From positions 1 to 41,568 of the forward strand of contig JAJDAG010000115.1 of the NCBI GenBank assembly GCA_029262005.1: 41,568 bases of DNA, written 5' to 3'. Under the pieces are notes generated by a model that saw nothing but the letters and a program-made list of their open reading frames with translations, did not search any database and was not told the origin of the DNA. Numbering within the stretch: the stretch's first letter is position 1; each line of letters opens with the position of its first letter. Positions 7,768 to 16,143 of the stretch are shown here, one piece after another. This DNA comes from Candidatus Zhuqueibacterota bacterium (lineage in GTDB: Bacteria > Zhuqueibacterota > Zhuqueibacteria > Oceanimicrobiales > Oceanimicrobiaceae). The position numbers were made by a program, and so were the translations under genes.

Positions 7768-8025
7768 GTCTTATTTTGGCGCGTTAGGTACAACCTTAGA
7801 GCTGCACGAACCTCATCATAGAATTACCTGACGCTATTTTGTTACCATCCCAAAACCTGGAATCCGCCGCCTGGTTGTCCATGCCATTGTTCAGTCCTTC
7901 GCTTCACAATAAGATACCGGAGCCAAGTCAGTCCGTCCCGGATTGAATCCTGTCCCACAATCTCCCGGCCTGTGATTTTATAAATCTGTAGAAATCTCTT
8001 GAAACTATACTTTTAATACCCTTAT

Positions 8026-8053
8026 TTGACATTAAATATCAAATCCATATAGG
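8026..8053 (+). promoter_or_regulatory. Candidate promoter of the hybrid two-component regulator
   Basis: TTGACA at 8026-8031 and TATAGG at 8048-8053 with a 16-base spacer fit a housekeeping sigma factor. Transcription would begin near 8060, at the foot of the 8057-8095 hairpin. The call rests on the consensus only. Confidence 0.4.
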
Positions 8054-8056
8054 GTA

Positions 8057-8095
8057 AACCCGGATCGAAGCTATTTAACGGCATGAATCCGGGTT
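8057..8095 (+). promoter_or_regulatory. Hairpin directly upstream of the regulator start codon
   Basis: AACCCGGAT (8057-8065) pairs perfectly with ATCCGGGTT (8087-8095), ending 8 bases before the ATG at 8104. In the RNA this stem would lie at the very 5' end and beside the weak ribosome site. It could be an operator with dyad symmetry or a structure limiting translation of the regulator. Confidence 0.5.
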
Positions 8096-8103
8096 AGAGA
8101 AAT

Positions 8104-11100
8104 ATGAAGCCAAATCGATGGCTGTTGTTTGTTTTTATTTTGAATTTGTCTGCCATCCTCCATGCCCAAACACCAACTGCTAACTTCCAACGCATTTCTC
8201 TCGAGGCAGGACTTTCAAGCAGCTCCGTAAACAGCATCGTTCAGGACCAAAAAGGATTTCTATGGTTAGGGACCAACGAAGGTCTCAACAAGTATGATGG
8301 TTATGGCGTTACGGTATTCAAACATGACCCCGATGACTCGCTGAGCCTAAGCCATAACGGTATCATAAGGCTCTACGCAGATCGTGCAGGTATTCTCTGG
8401 GTTTGCACCCGAGGCGGTCTCAATCGGTTTGACCCCGTACGTGAGATTTTTATCCGTTATGAACTCGATCCGGCTAACCCGCAGAGCTTGAGCCACAACT
8501 ACGTTAAGTCAATTTGTCAAGACGACGAGGGGATGTTCTGGATCGGGACGAGTGCCGGCCTCAATCGTTTTGATCCGGCTCGGGAGACATTTACGCTTTT
8601 CCAACAGGCGCCGGACAGCACTCAAAGTTTGCGTCTCAACAATATTATTTCGATTTGCCAGGATGGGACCGGAAATTTGTGGCTGGGCACACAGGGTGGA
8701 CTCAGCTACTTCGACCGATCATCAGAGGTTTTTACCCGGCATCAACGCCACACGGCAAATGGTGAGAACGCCTCGTTTGCTAATGTCACAACCGTCTTTC
8801 GGGATCGGTTGGGTGTGCTCTGGGTCGGTACTCTTGGCGGTGGCCTGTCGAAAATGAACAGGCATGAAGGTGGTCAGGCAAGTTTTGTGCATTACCAGCA
8901 TGACCCGAACAATTCCCGGAGTTTGAGCGGCAATCTGGTCCGAGCAATCTATGAAGACAAATCAGGTGTGCTCTGGGTTGGGACTCAGGATCACGGACTA
9001 AATCAATTTGACAAAGCATCGGAAACATTTGTCTCCTGGCAAAACGAGTCTGCTAATCCCCGCAGCTTGAGTGACAATCGCATCGAGGCGATTTTTGAAG
9101 ATCGATCGGGAGAGCTATTTGTGGCAACAGGCGGTGGGGGGCTCAATCGCCTCGACCGCTCGCACCAGGCTTTCACGCATTATCGGCATCAACCCGGCAA
9201 CCCGAACAGCTTGCTTGACGATAATATTTATTCACTCTATGAAGATCGGGCGGGCAGACTTTGGATCGCCGGGTATGGCGGACTGAGCCGATTGGATCGA
9301 CAAAGAAAAATATTCAAACACTATTTGAATATCCCCGGAAGTACCCTTCGATTAAAAGAGCATGGGCTTCGGCTTTTTCAGGAAGACCAATCCGGGATGC
9401 TCTGGTTGAGTTCATTTGATGGACTCATTGGTTTCGATGCCGACCGGGAAGCGTTTGTCCATTACCAACACGATCCTGCCGACCCGCGAAGCCTTAACAG
9501 CAACTTCATCTCAAATATGTATGAAGATAAATCGGGCACTGTGTGGGTCGCAACCGGGGGCGGACTGAGCCGTCTGAATCGTGCTGCCGGAACATTTGAG
9601 GTTTATGAACATAACCCCGATGACCCTGAGAGTCTGAGTGGGAATTATGCCTGGCCAATGATTGAAGACCGCTCGGGTGAGTTCTGGGTTGGCACGCTGT
9701 ACAGCGGACTCAACCGTTTCGATCGCGCCCGGGGAAAATCTATATGGTTCCAACACAAGCCTGACGACCCGACCAGCCTGGGCAATAATAGCGTGTGGGC
9801 CATGTATGAAGATCCGTCGAGTGTGCTCTGGCTTGCCACCTACGGCGGACTGAATCGCTTTGATCGCGCGCGGCAAAAATTTACCCGGTATCGGGATAAG
9901 GGCGGACTGTCGGATGATTTAGCCTGGGATATTTTACAAGATGAGCAGGGATTTATTTGGCTTCTAACAGCCAGGGGTTTGGCGAAATTTGATCCTGAAA
10001 AAGAGACGTTCAAGGATTATTACGTAAGTGAAGAATTTCAAACCAGCAAACTGAATGCCTTTTGCAAAAGCAGAAGTGGCGAAATTGTTGTCGGCGGTAT
10101 GAATGGTATGGTTATTTTCGATCCGACGCTCATTAAAGATAATCCATTCAAACCGCCTGTTGTCATTACGGACTTCCAGATTTTTAATAAATCTGTCCCA
10201 ATCCTCAAAGAAGATTTGACAAAGAATAGATCGGATTCACTGTTTCTATATAAGCATATTTCGGAAACCGAGGCAATTACGCTCTCTTATAAACAGGGTG
10301 TTTTTTCGTTTGAATTTGCTGCTTTGCACTATGCATTGCCGGAAAGAAATCAATATGCCTATATGCTGGCAGGCTTTGAAAATGATTGGAATTATGTAGG
10401 CACCAGGCGCATGGCCACCTACACGAATCTTGATCCTGGTGAGTATGTTTTTCGCGTGAAGGGCAGCAACAACGATGGCCTCTGGAATGAGGAAGGGGCG
10501 TCACTGAAAATCATTATCACACCGCCGTGGTGGCAGACTTGGTGGGCGTATACGCTGTCTGGGGGTATTATTTGGGGGATATTATTTGCTCTCCGGCGTT
10601 ATGAACTCAATCGACAGCAATGGAAACATGGGATGGAGCTGGAGAGAGTTGAGTCTGAAAAATTGAAAGAGCTGGACAGCTTGAAATCGCGCTTTTTTGC
10701 CAACATATCACACGAGTTCCGTACCCCGCTGACGCTGATTTTGGGACCCTTGGAAAATCTGCGCTCCGGCCGTTTGAAAGACGACCCCGACAAACAGTAC
10801 GGCATGATGCAACGCAACGCCCACCGCCTGTTACGGCTGATTAATCAACTGCTTGACCTGTCCAAGCTGGAAGCAGGCAAACTCACCCTTGAGGCCAGTT
10901 ACGGCAATTTGGTTCCATTCGTAAAAGGCCTTGTATATTCCTTCGAATCCCTGGCCAGGCACAAGGAAATTGCTTTGCATTTTGAGTCTGATCCGAATGA
11001 AATCATGGGTTATTTTGATCGTGACAAATTGGAAAAGATTATCACCAACCTGCTGTCGAATGCATTCAAGTTTACGCCGGGAGGCGGAGAAATTATTGTT

Positions 11101-12348
11101 GTGGTTTCAATCGCGGATAGGGGTGTTCAATTGAACGCAGCTACAATTACCACCGAATTCGTCCAAATCACCATCTCTGATACCGGCAGCGGCATCCCTT
11201 CAAAAAAAATGCCTCACATTTTTGAACGCTTTTATCAAGCTGACAATTCTTATGTAAAAGATCAGCAGGGCAGCGGTATAGGCCTGACTCTGACCAAAGA
11301 ACTGGTGGAATTACATAAAGGTGAAATTCGAGTAAGCAGTGAAATTGATAAAGGCACTGAATTTGTTATTTGTTTGCCGTTAGGAAAGGACCATCTGAAG
11401 CAGGAGGAGATTTTAGAATCAAGTGCGTCCGTAGAGCTGCATCGTGGTGCGCCTCTATCATATTTGGAAGAACTGTCTGAATCGGAAGCCATTACAGATG
11501 CATCTTCTACCCTTTCTTCACCAAGTGAGGAAATAAGGAATGGTGAGGAAGTCAATATCATCCTTGTCGTCGAAGACAATTCCGATATGCTTGCCTACAT
11601 CAACGAGCAGTTGAGCGACGCCTATCAAATCATTGAAGCCGAAGACGGTCAGGAAGGCCTCAAAAAATCGATTGACCAAATACCCGACCTCATTATCAGT
11701 GATGTCATGATGCCTAAAATGGATGGCTACCAATTGTGTGAAAAAATTAAGACGGAGGAGTGCACCAGCCACATCCCGGTGATTCTTCTCACCGCCAAAT
11801 CTTCGGGTGATAGCAAAGTTGAGGGATTGCAACTTGGCGCCGACGATTATCTCATTAAGCCGTTTGATTCGCAGGAGCTACGGGTGCGGGTCAAGAACCT
11901 CATCGAGCAGCGTCAGAAGTTGCGCCAACGCTTTGGTAAAGAAATCAAACTGCAACCGAAAGACATCGCCATTACTTCGGCCGACGAGAAATTCTTACAG
12001 CGAGCACTGGAGTTGATTGATCAGCATATTTCGGATGAGGTTTTTACGGTGGAACAATTTGGACGGGAAATCGGACTGAGCCGTGCTCAGTTACACCGTA
12101 AGCTGAAAGGACTTACCGATCACGCTCCGGTCGAATTTATTCGCATTATTCGCTTGAAAAGGGCCGCACAATTATTGGAACAAGATTATGGTACGGTCGC
12201 AGAAATTGCTTATGAGGTCGGTTTCAGCGATCCTTCGTACTTCACTCGGTGCTTTCGCCGACAGTTTGGGATTTTGCCATCTGAATATGCTCTAAAGGCC
12301 CAACCCGACAAGTACCGGATTCCCAATCCACCTGAAAACAATGCTTAA
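8104..12348 (+). CDS. Hybrid two-component system protein (sensor kinase + receiver + AraC regulator)
   Basis: A 1414-residue single-chain signalling protein. Order: signal peptide (1-22, ending LHAQ), fourteen propeller-type blades of the form LWVGTxxGLNRFD (about 30-690, likely two seven-bladed propellers), a Y_Y_Y-type domain (about 715-805), one membrane span (about 810-832), HisKA with His870 in ISHEFRTPLTL, HATPase with NLLSNAFKFTP, DTGSGIP and GSGIGLTL, a receiver with phospho-acceptor Asp1200 in SDVMMPKMDG, and a C-terminal AraC-type helix-turn-helix (about 1310-1400). In Bacteroidota such proteins sense oligosaccharides in the periplasm and switch on nearby polysaccharide-use genes. 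No such cluster adjoins it here; the closest glycan gene is the GH53 lipoprotein some 22 kb away. A 9-bp dyad sits just before its start. Confidence 0.95.
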   Translation: MKPNRWLLFVFILNLSAILHAQTPTANFQRISLEAGLSSSSVNSIVQDQKGFLWLGTNEGLNKYDGYGVTVFKHDPDDSLSLSHNGIIRLYADRAGILWVCTRGGLNRFDPVREIFIRYELDPANPQSLSHNYVKSICQDDEGMFWIGTSAGLNRFDPARETFTLFQQAPDSTQSLRLNNIISICQDGTGNLWLGTQGGLSYFDRSSEVFTRHQRHTANGENASFANVTTVFRDRLGVLWVGTLGGGLSKMNRHEGGQASFVHYQHDPNNSRSLSGNLVRAIYEDKSGVLWVGTQDHGLNQFDKASETFVSWQNESANPRSLSDNRIEAIFEDRSGELFVATGGGGLNRLDRSHQAFTHYRHQPGNPNSLLDDNIYSLYEDRAGRLWIAGYGGLSRLDRQRKIFKHYLNIPGSTLRLKEHGLRLFQEDQSGMLWLSSFDGLIGFDADREAFVHYQHDPADPRSLNSNFISNMYEDKSGTVWVATGGGLSRLNRAAGTFEVYEHNPDDPESLSGNYAWPMIEDRSGEFWVGTLYSGLNRFDRARGKSIWFQHKPDDPTSLGNNSVWAMYEDPSSVLWLATYGGLNRFDRARQKFTRYRDKGGLSDDLAWDILQDEQGFIWLLTARGLAKFDPEKETFKDYYVSEEFQTSKLNAFCKSRSGEIVVGGMNGMVIFDPTLIKDNPFKPPVVITDFQIFNKSVPILKEDLTKNRSDSLFLYKHISETEAITLSYKQGVFSFEFAALHYALPERNQYAYMLAGFENDWNYVGTRRMATYTNLDPGEYVFRVKGSNNDGLWNEEGASLKIIITPPWWQTWWAYTLSGGIIWGILFALRRYELNRQQWKHGMELERVESEKLKELDSLKSRFFANISHEFRTPLTLILGPLENLRSGRLKDDPDKQYGMMQRNAHRLLRLINQLLDLSKLEAGKLTLEASYGNLVPFVKGLVYSFESLARHKEIALHFESDPNEIMGYFDRDKLEKIITNLLSNAFKFTPGGGEIIVVVSIADRGVQLNAATITTEFVQITISDTGSGIPSKKMPHIFERFYQADNSYVKDQQGSGIGLTLTKELVELHKGEIRVSSEIDKGTEFVICLPLGKDHLKQEEILESSASVELHRGAPLSYLEELSESEAITDASSTLSSPSEEIRNGEEVNIILVVEDNSDMLAYINEQLSDAYQIIEAEDGQEGLKKSIDQIPDLIISDVMMPKMDGYQLCEKIKTEECTSHIPVILLTAKSSGDSKVEGLQLGADDYLIKPFDSQELRVRVKNLIEQRQKLRQRFGKEIKLQPKDIAITSADEKFLQRALELIDQHISDEVFTVEQFGREIGLSRAQLHRKLKGLTDHAPVEFIRIIRLKRAAQLLEQDYGTVAEIAYEVGFSDPSYFTRCFRRQFGILPSEYALKAQPDKYRIPNPPENNA

Positions 12349-12434
12349 TTTTCATTACAAACTCGGACCAAACCGCGCGCGATAATTTCTAAATGGAATG
12401 CTTCGGCGTGCGGATTGGCCGGTTAAATGAGCGG

Positions 12435-13193
12435 TTATTCTACCTCTCCCCGTGAAGTCTCCGGCTGTTCCTGTGCAAGTTCCTGCTGCTGTTTAAGTTG
12501 GTTTTGTAGCGCTTGCCATTCTAAAAAATATTCTTCACGCATCTCTTTTTCAGTCAACTTGCCGTTTATCATGGATGTGTTTAGCGGGTAAATGTCTGGA
12601 TTAAAAATAACATAATAAAGGTGCCAGACAAGGATGGCCAGCGAAGCGAGCCAGGCTTCATAAAGATGCACCACCGTGATTAAGTTAATGGACCACCTGG
12701 AAAAAAGAGAGATCGTTACGCTATCAAACCAGAGCAACAGGCCGGTGCCGTTCATGATGATGGCGCCCCAAATCAGGGCAAGGTATTCCGCTTTTTCCAT
12801 GTAGCTGAAGTGGGCAAATTTCGGTTGGTGTTTGCTGAAGCCGAAATTGTAAGCAACGTTTTGTGATAAATCTCGCAAGTCTTGCACACCGGGAACAAAT
12901 GCCCGGGCCATGGCGCGTCCGCGTCGGGTTAAGAACAGGTAAAATATATGATAAAAGCCAATCAGAATAAAAGCGCCTCCGGCTACCCTGTGTAACAATC
13001 CGCGCAAATCCATAAATCCGGAAAAAGAGGTAAATGGTCGGACCCACCATGATTCCGGGTATTTAAGGGCAAAACCGCTAATGACTAAAATAATGAAGGC
13101 CACCACCAGAACCCAATGTTGAACGCGTTCATGGAGTGACCAGCGAATATATAAATTTTTCTTATCCGCATCGAAAGAGGTAAGGGTACTCAT
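12435..13193 (-). CDS. Membrane cytochrome b, formate dehydrogenase gamma/cytochrome b561 type
   Basis: A 252-residue integral protein of the family of di-haem cytochrome b subunits that connect periplasmic redox enzymes to the quinone pool. Candidate haem ligands: His21/His26 in HERVQHW, His68 in LLHRVAGG, and the histidines in VVHLYEAWLA and LVWHLYYVIF. Four spans at about 27-43, 68-90, 133-155 and 168-192. After the last span comes PDIYPLNTSMINGKLTEKEM, typical of this group, then a Gln/Glu-rich tail. Relatives usually sit beside multihaem cytochrome c or formate/thiosulfate oxidoreductase genes. Here no catalytic partner is adjacent: a convergent regulator lies on one side and a long gap on the other, so the partner is encoded elsewhere or lost. 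Confidence 0.8.
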   Translation of the reverse strand: MSTLTSFDADKKNLYIRWSLHERVQHWVLVVAFIILVISGFALKYPESWWVRPFTSFSGFMDLRGLLHRVAGGAFILIGFYHIFYLFLTRRGRAMARAFVPGVQDLRDLSQNVAYNFGFSKHQPKFAHFSYMEKAEYLALIWGAIIMNGTGLLLWFDSVTISLFSRWSINLITVVHLYEAWLASLAILVWHLYYVIFNPDIYPLNTSMINGKLTEKEMREEYFLEWQALQNQLKQQQELAQEQPETSRGEVE

Positions 13194-13873
13194 TCGGCTA
13201 TTCCCGGTCTTAATTGCCTGCGAGCTCTTTTTATAAAGTCAACGCTGTTGAGAATAATCCCAATCATTCTTAAAGTGATCATTGGCAAATGCCTTTAGGA
13301 TAAATTACAAGTCGTAGTATTCAAAAAGAATGCCATGGAAGCGGCTTCATGTAGAATGGAGTACAAACGTCTGTTTATAATTAAACTTAAGTTTGTTGTA
13401 AACTGTCGCTGAGTTGTGGCCTGAGGTTCTTAGTTCTGACAATGTTTCAATGGTCGTTCTGACCTTTAAGAAATCAGGCTGTTGCTGCGCGAGTCTCATT
13501 GAAAAGTCTTTGCTCCGGGTGAAATAAAGGTGTGAATGCGCGCAGCCTAACGGGCATGATTTTTCTTAAAAAACATTTGATTATTAACCGGATATGGCCT
13601 ATCATTAGTGATGTTCAGGCGGGTCTGTCCTCCGCGCTGAAATTTTATGGCTTCAGCGACAGTCTTTTTTCAGAGGAAGTCAGTCTAATAAAAGTAATCA
13701 TTCAGTCCTCCAGTTGCTTTGGCCATCTCAATTGAGGCAACTGTATATGAGTTGCTCAAAAGCGATTGGCAAAAATATCAATTCGTTTGTTAATGCCTGA
13801 CCGAAAACGCTCGCCTTGGTCATTTCGACCGAGTCGAGGAAATCTGGAAACACCTGATTTGCCCGGATACGAC
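13194..13873. other. Long intergenic region between divergent cytochrome b and outer-membrane barrel genes
   Basis: About 680 bases with no gene I can support; a GTG-started 67-residue frame at 13532-13735 has no recognisable pattern. The region should hold the promoters of both divergent genes. Its right end carries a GTCATTTCGA-type repeat half. Confidence 0.5.
13818..13845. repeat. GTCATTTCGA-type repeat, half copy
   Basis: GGTCATTTCGACCGAGTCGA followed by GGAAATCT. It shares GTCATTTCGA, a GAAAT tail and spacing with the left arm of the nested element at 5722 onward. The sequence itself holds two small dyads (GGTC/GACC and TCGAC/GTCGA). The right arm is missing, so it is a half element. 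It lies about 30 bases before the barrel gene start, so it becomes part of that gene's 5' leader. Confidence 0.6.
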
Positions 13874-14863
13874 ATGAACCACTTTAGAAATTTCTTTTTA
13901 TTGATTAGCCTTTTGCTTTTCTCCACACTCGCTCAGAGTCAAGGTTTGTCCAATATTCCCGGTGCATTTTCTGAAGCGGGGTTTGGTGTGCGACCATCTG
14001 GAATGGGGCAAGCCAGCACAGCTGTGAGCGATGACGCCAACGCTTTTTTATCAAATCCCGCAGGCCTGTTAATGGGGCTGCGACCGGCTTTTAGTGCAAA
14101 TTATGCCAATTTGTTCGGCCTGGTACCCTCCGGCTATTTTGGTTTGCTCTATCCGTTGCCGGGCCGCTATTCATTGGGAGCAGGGTTTCTGTTTACCGGT
14201 GATGATGCCTTGATGGAAAATACTCTTGGGGTTTCATTTGCGATGACTTTTCCCAATTTCTCGTTTCGGGGAAATGAAATCTATTTCGATCAAATGTCAT
14301 TTGGCGTTTCCGTGAAAACGCGCTGGGTATCTTTTGGCAATAACGCCAATGGCGGTGAAAATCAAGTCAGCGGAAACGGCGCGGGTTATTCAGTGGACTT
14401 GGGTTACCTGTTCATGGTCAACGAAAAACTCTCGGTAGGCGTTATGCTACGCGATCTGCTCAATTCATTTCAATGGAATTCATCGGCAAGTGGCGAGTAC
14501 TCCGAAAGCATTCCAACGATTCTGCGACTGGGTCTGGCTTACCGCATTGATGGCGTACTCGTCGCAGTGGATCTGCGTAAAAATTTTCACGACGACACAG
14601 CCAACCGTGTGTATTTTGGCGTTGAAAAAAAGTTGTTGGATATGCTAGTGTTGCGTGCCGGGTTTTCGAACAATTTGGGCACGTCTGACCTCAATCGCCG
14701 CTGGACTTTTGGGTTTACCTTGCTTCGCGGTGTTTTTGATAATTACCAGGTCGGTATCAGCAGCGCCTACGGCGTCGGTAATATTGAAAATTTATTTCGG
14801 TTCGGTCTGAACTTGTCGTGGGGAACGCCAAAGCGTCAGCCGCCTGCGGGCCGGTTTCATTAA
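13874..14863 (+). CDS. Outer-membrane beta-barrel protein, PorV/UPF0164 (FadL-like) type
   Basis: A 329-residue exported protein. The start at 13874 opens a signal peptide (MNHFRNFFLLISLLLFSTLAQSQ). Upstream in-frame codons run through a dispersed repeat and are unlikely to be used. The mature N-terminus, GFGVRPSGMGQASTAVSDDA followed by FLSNPAGL, is the signature of PorV/PorQ/UPF0164 proteins, a FadL-like group of outer-membrane barrels. Alternating hydrophobic strands continue to a C-terminal aromatic-rich strand (FRFGLNLSWG). PorV acts with the type IX secretion system in Bacteroidota, but many relatives are generic barrels, so the cargo is unknown. Single-gene unit; no strong ribosome site. 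Confidence 0.75.
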   Translation: MNHFRNFFLLISLLLFSTLAQSQGLSNIPGAFSEAGFGVRPSGMGQASTAVSDDANAFLSNPAGLLMGLRPAFSANYANLFGLVPSGYFGLLYPLPGRYSLGAGFLFTGDDALMENTLGVSFAMTFPNFSFRGNEIYFDQMSFGVSVKTRWVSFGNNANGGENQVSGNGAGYSVDLGYLFMVNEKLSVGVMLRDLLNSFQWNSSASGEYSESIPTILRLGLAYRIDGVLVAVDLRKNFHDDTANRVYFGVEKKLLDMLVLRAGFSNNLGTSDLNRRWTFGFTLLRGVFDNYQVGISSAYGVGNIENLFRFGLNLSWGTPKRQPPAGRFH

Positions 14864-15008
14864 TCGGAGAAAGATCGCGGCTGAAAGGCTTCCATCTGTT
14901 GCCTGCAAACGGTTTTATGGTAGGATATAGTGAATGGGAAGATCGGTTGCGGGCTTGCTCTAAGTCTCGTTTGTGACAGAACTTTGCTGCTTTGTATCGC
15001 GTTAAGGC

Positions 15009-15950
15009 TCAATTCTGTTTAAAGAGCTTCTTCCACCTGCCGGTTTTTTCTTTGATGATTTTCCTGAGTTCGGGTAATGCTTCACGGGCGGAGCGTTCGC
15101 CTTCTTCGATCATGTAGTTCGCCAGTTTGAATTCCGACCAATGCACCATACCAACATCCGGCCTGATAACAACATCGGCTTGGTCAAGCAGGAGTAGATT
15201 ATAGTGTCTGGCAGTCATGTGTTGCGTTTGAAACATGACATGAATGACGTTGTCTAACTGGGGATTGTCATTCAATTTTTGGCCAACATCGACAGCAATG
15301 ACCACGTCCGCGCCAAGTTCACGCGCCGGCAGCACAGGTATCGGGCAGGTCACTGAGCCATCGACCAGTAGGTAGCCATTCAGGCGATAGGGTGGTACGA
15401 AGCCCGGTATGCAGGCGCTTGCAGCAACAATAGAGCGCAAATCGCCTTCCTTGAAAATAACAGGTTCTCCGGAAACAATGTTTGACGCGATGGGGTAAAA
15501 TGGGATTTTCGTATTTTCGATGCGCCCGTCTGGAATGAGAAAATCCATAACCAGTTGCAGGCGCGTTCCTCCTACAAGAGAGCTTTTGCTTTGGGCGAGA
15601 TTCACAACTACGCGTTGTTTCAGGGTCGTGGCTACCTGGCCGAAAAAACTTTCTGCCGGCTCTTTCCGCTTAAAAAGATCGAGACCACTTTTGCGGTAGA
15701 CCTTGCTTTTTATGAATTGAAGAAATTTTTCTTCGATGGCGGTTGCGCTTCCACTTATGGCAAAGATGGAACCAACAACAGCACCAATGCTTGTGCCCGT
15801 GATGAAGTCGATAGGGATGTTTTCTTGTTGCAGAACCTTAAGAACGCCGATATGAGCACATCCTCTTGCTCCGCCTCCTCCTAAGGCAACGGCAATCCTG
15901 GGTTTATTTTTCACTTTACGAAAGTCTCTGGTCGTGTTGATAATGCGCAA
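15009..15950 (-). CDS. Patatin-like phospholipase, RssA/YchK type
   Basis: A 313-residue cytoplasmic-type patatin. GGGARG at 25-30 forms the oxyanion hole, GTSIG at 52-56 holds nucleophile Ser54, and Asp197 in LLVDGSV completes the Ser-Asp dyad. The family hydrolyses acyl esters of phospholipids or related lipids. There is no signal peptide and no barrel domain, so unlike PlpD it is not self-exported. The extra 17 residues before the patatin core are basic. It lies 193 bases downstream of, and on the same strand as, the kinase/phosphatase pair, so shared transcription is possible but unproven. Confidence 0.88.
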   Translation of the reverse strand: MRIINTTRDFRKVKNKPRIAVALGGGGARGCAHIGVLKVLQQENIPIDFITGTSIGAVVGSIFAISGSATAIEEKFLQFIKSKVYRKSGLDLFKRKEPAESFFGQVATTLKQRVVVNLAQSKSSLVGGTRLQLVMDFLIPDGRIENTKIPFYPIASNIVSGEPVIFKEGDLRSIVAASACIPGFVPPYRLNGYLLVDGSVTCPIPVLPARELGADVVIAVDVGQKLNDNPQLDNVIHVMFQTQHMTARHYNLLLLDQADVVIRPDVGMVHWSEFKLANYMIEEGERSAREALPELRKIIKEKTGRWKKLFKQN

Positions 15951-16143
15951 CAGATATGCGCTTGTCTTGTTAGATTACAGTATGTTTTCTTACAACCATT
16001 TGCACTTGTTTGCTGAAATTGTTCAGCGGTGTAGCATGAAGGCTCCTTTGAAACATGTCACTTGTAGGAGGCTTGGCGTGAGCCATACCCCCAAGAAAGT
16101 TATCGGATTGCAAGGCGAACAAATGCGTGGTTGTTGCAGTTAC

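Larger units (their letters stand above)
7560..8103. other. Intergenic region between the lipoprotein and the hybrid regulator
   Basis: No gene that I can support; frames here are short and of poor quality. It holds the hairpin at 7730-7767, then a candidate promoter and a leader hairpin immediately before the regulator gene. Confidence 0.5.

Noticed and set aside
7730..7830. attC recombination site suggested by GCGTTAGGT after a hairpin
   Set aside because: Only the right-hand core is present; I could find no matching left core, so I list it only as a hairpin.
11518..11832. 104-residue minus-strand frame inside the receiver domain of the hybrid regulator
   Set aside because: A long antisense frame mirrored from the receiver coding strand; the sense strand has intact catalytic motifs, so this is a shadow.
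13532..13735. 67-residue GTG-started frame in the cytochrome b/barrel gap
   Set aside because: No recognisable motif and a composition typical of AT-rich non-coding DNA; the AAAGG ahead of the GTG alone is not enough.
15951..16143. Possible regulatory RNA or riboswitch between phosphatase and patatin
   Set aside because: No conserved aptamer pattern that I recognise and no strong terminator-like stem.
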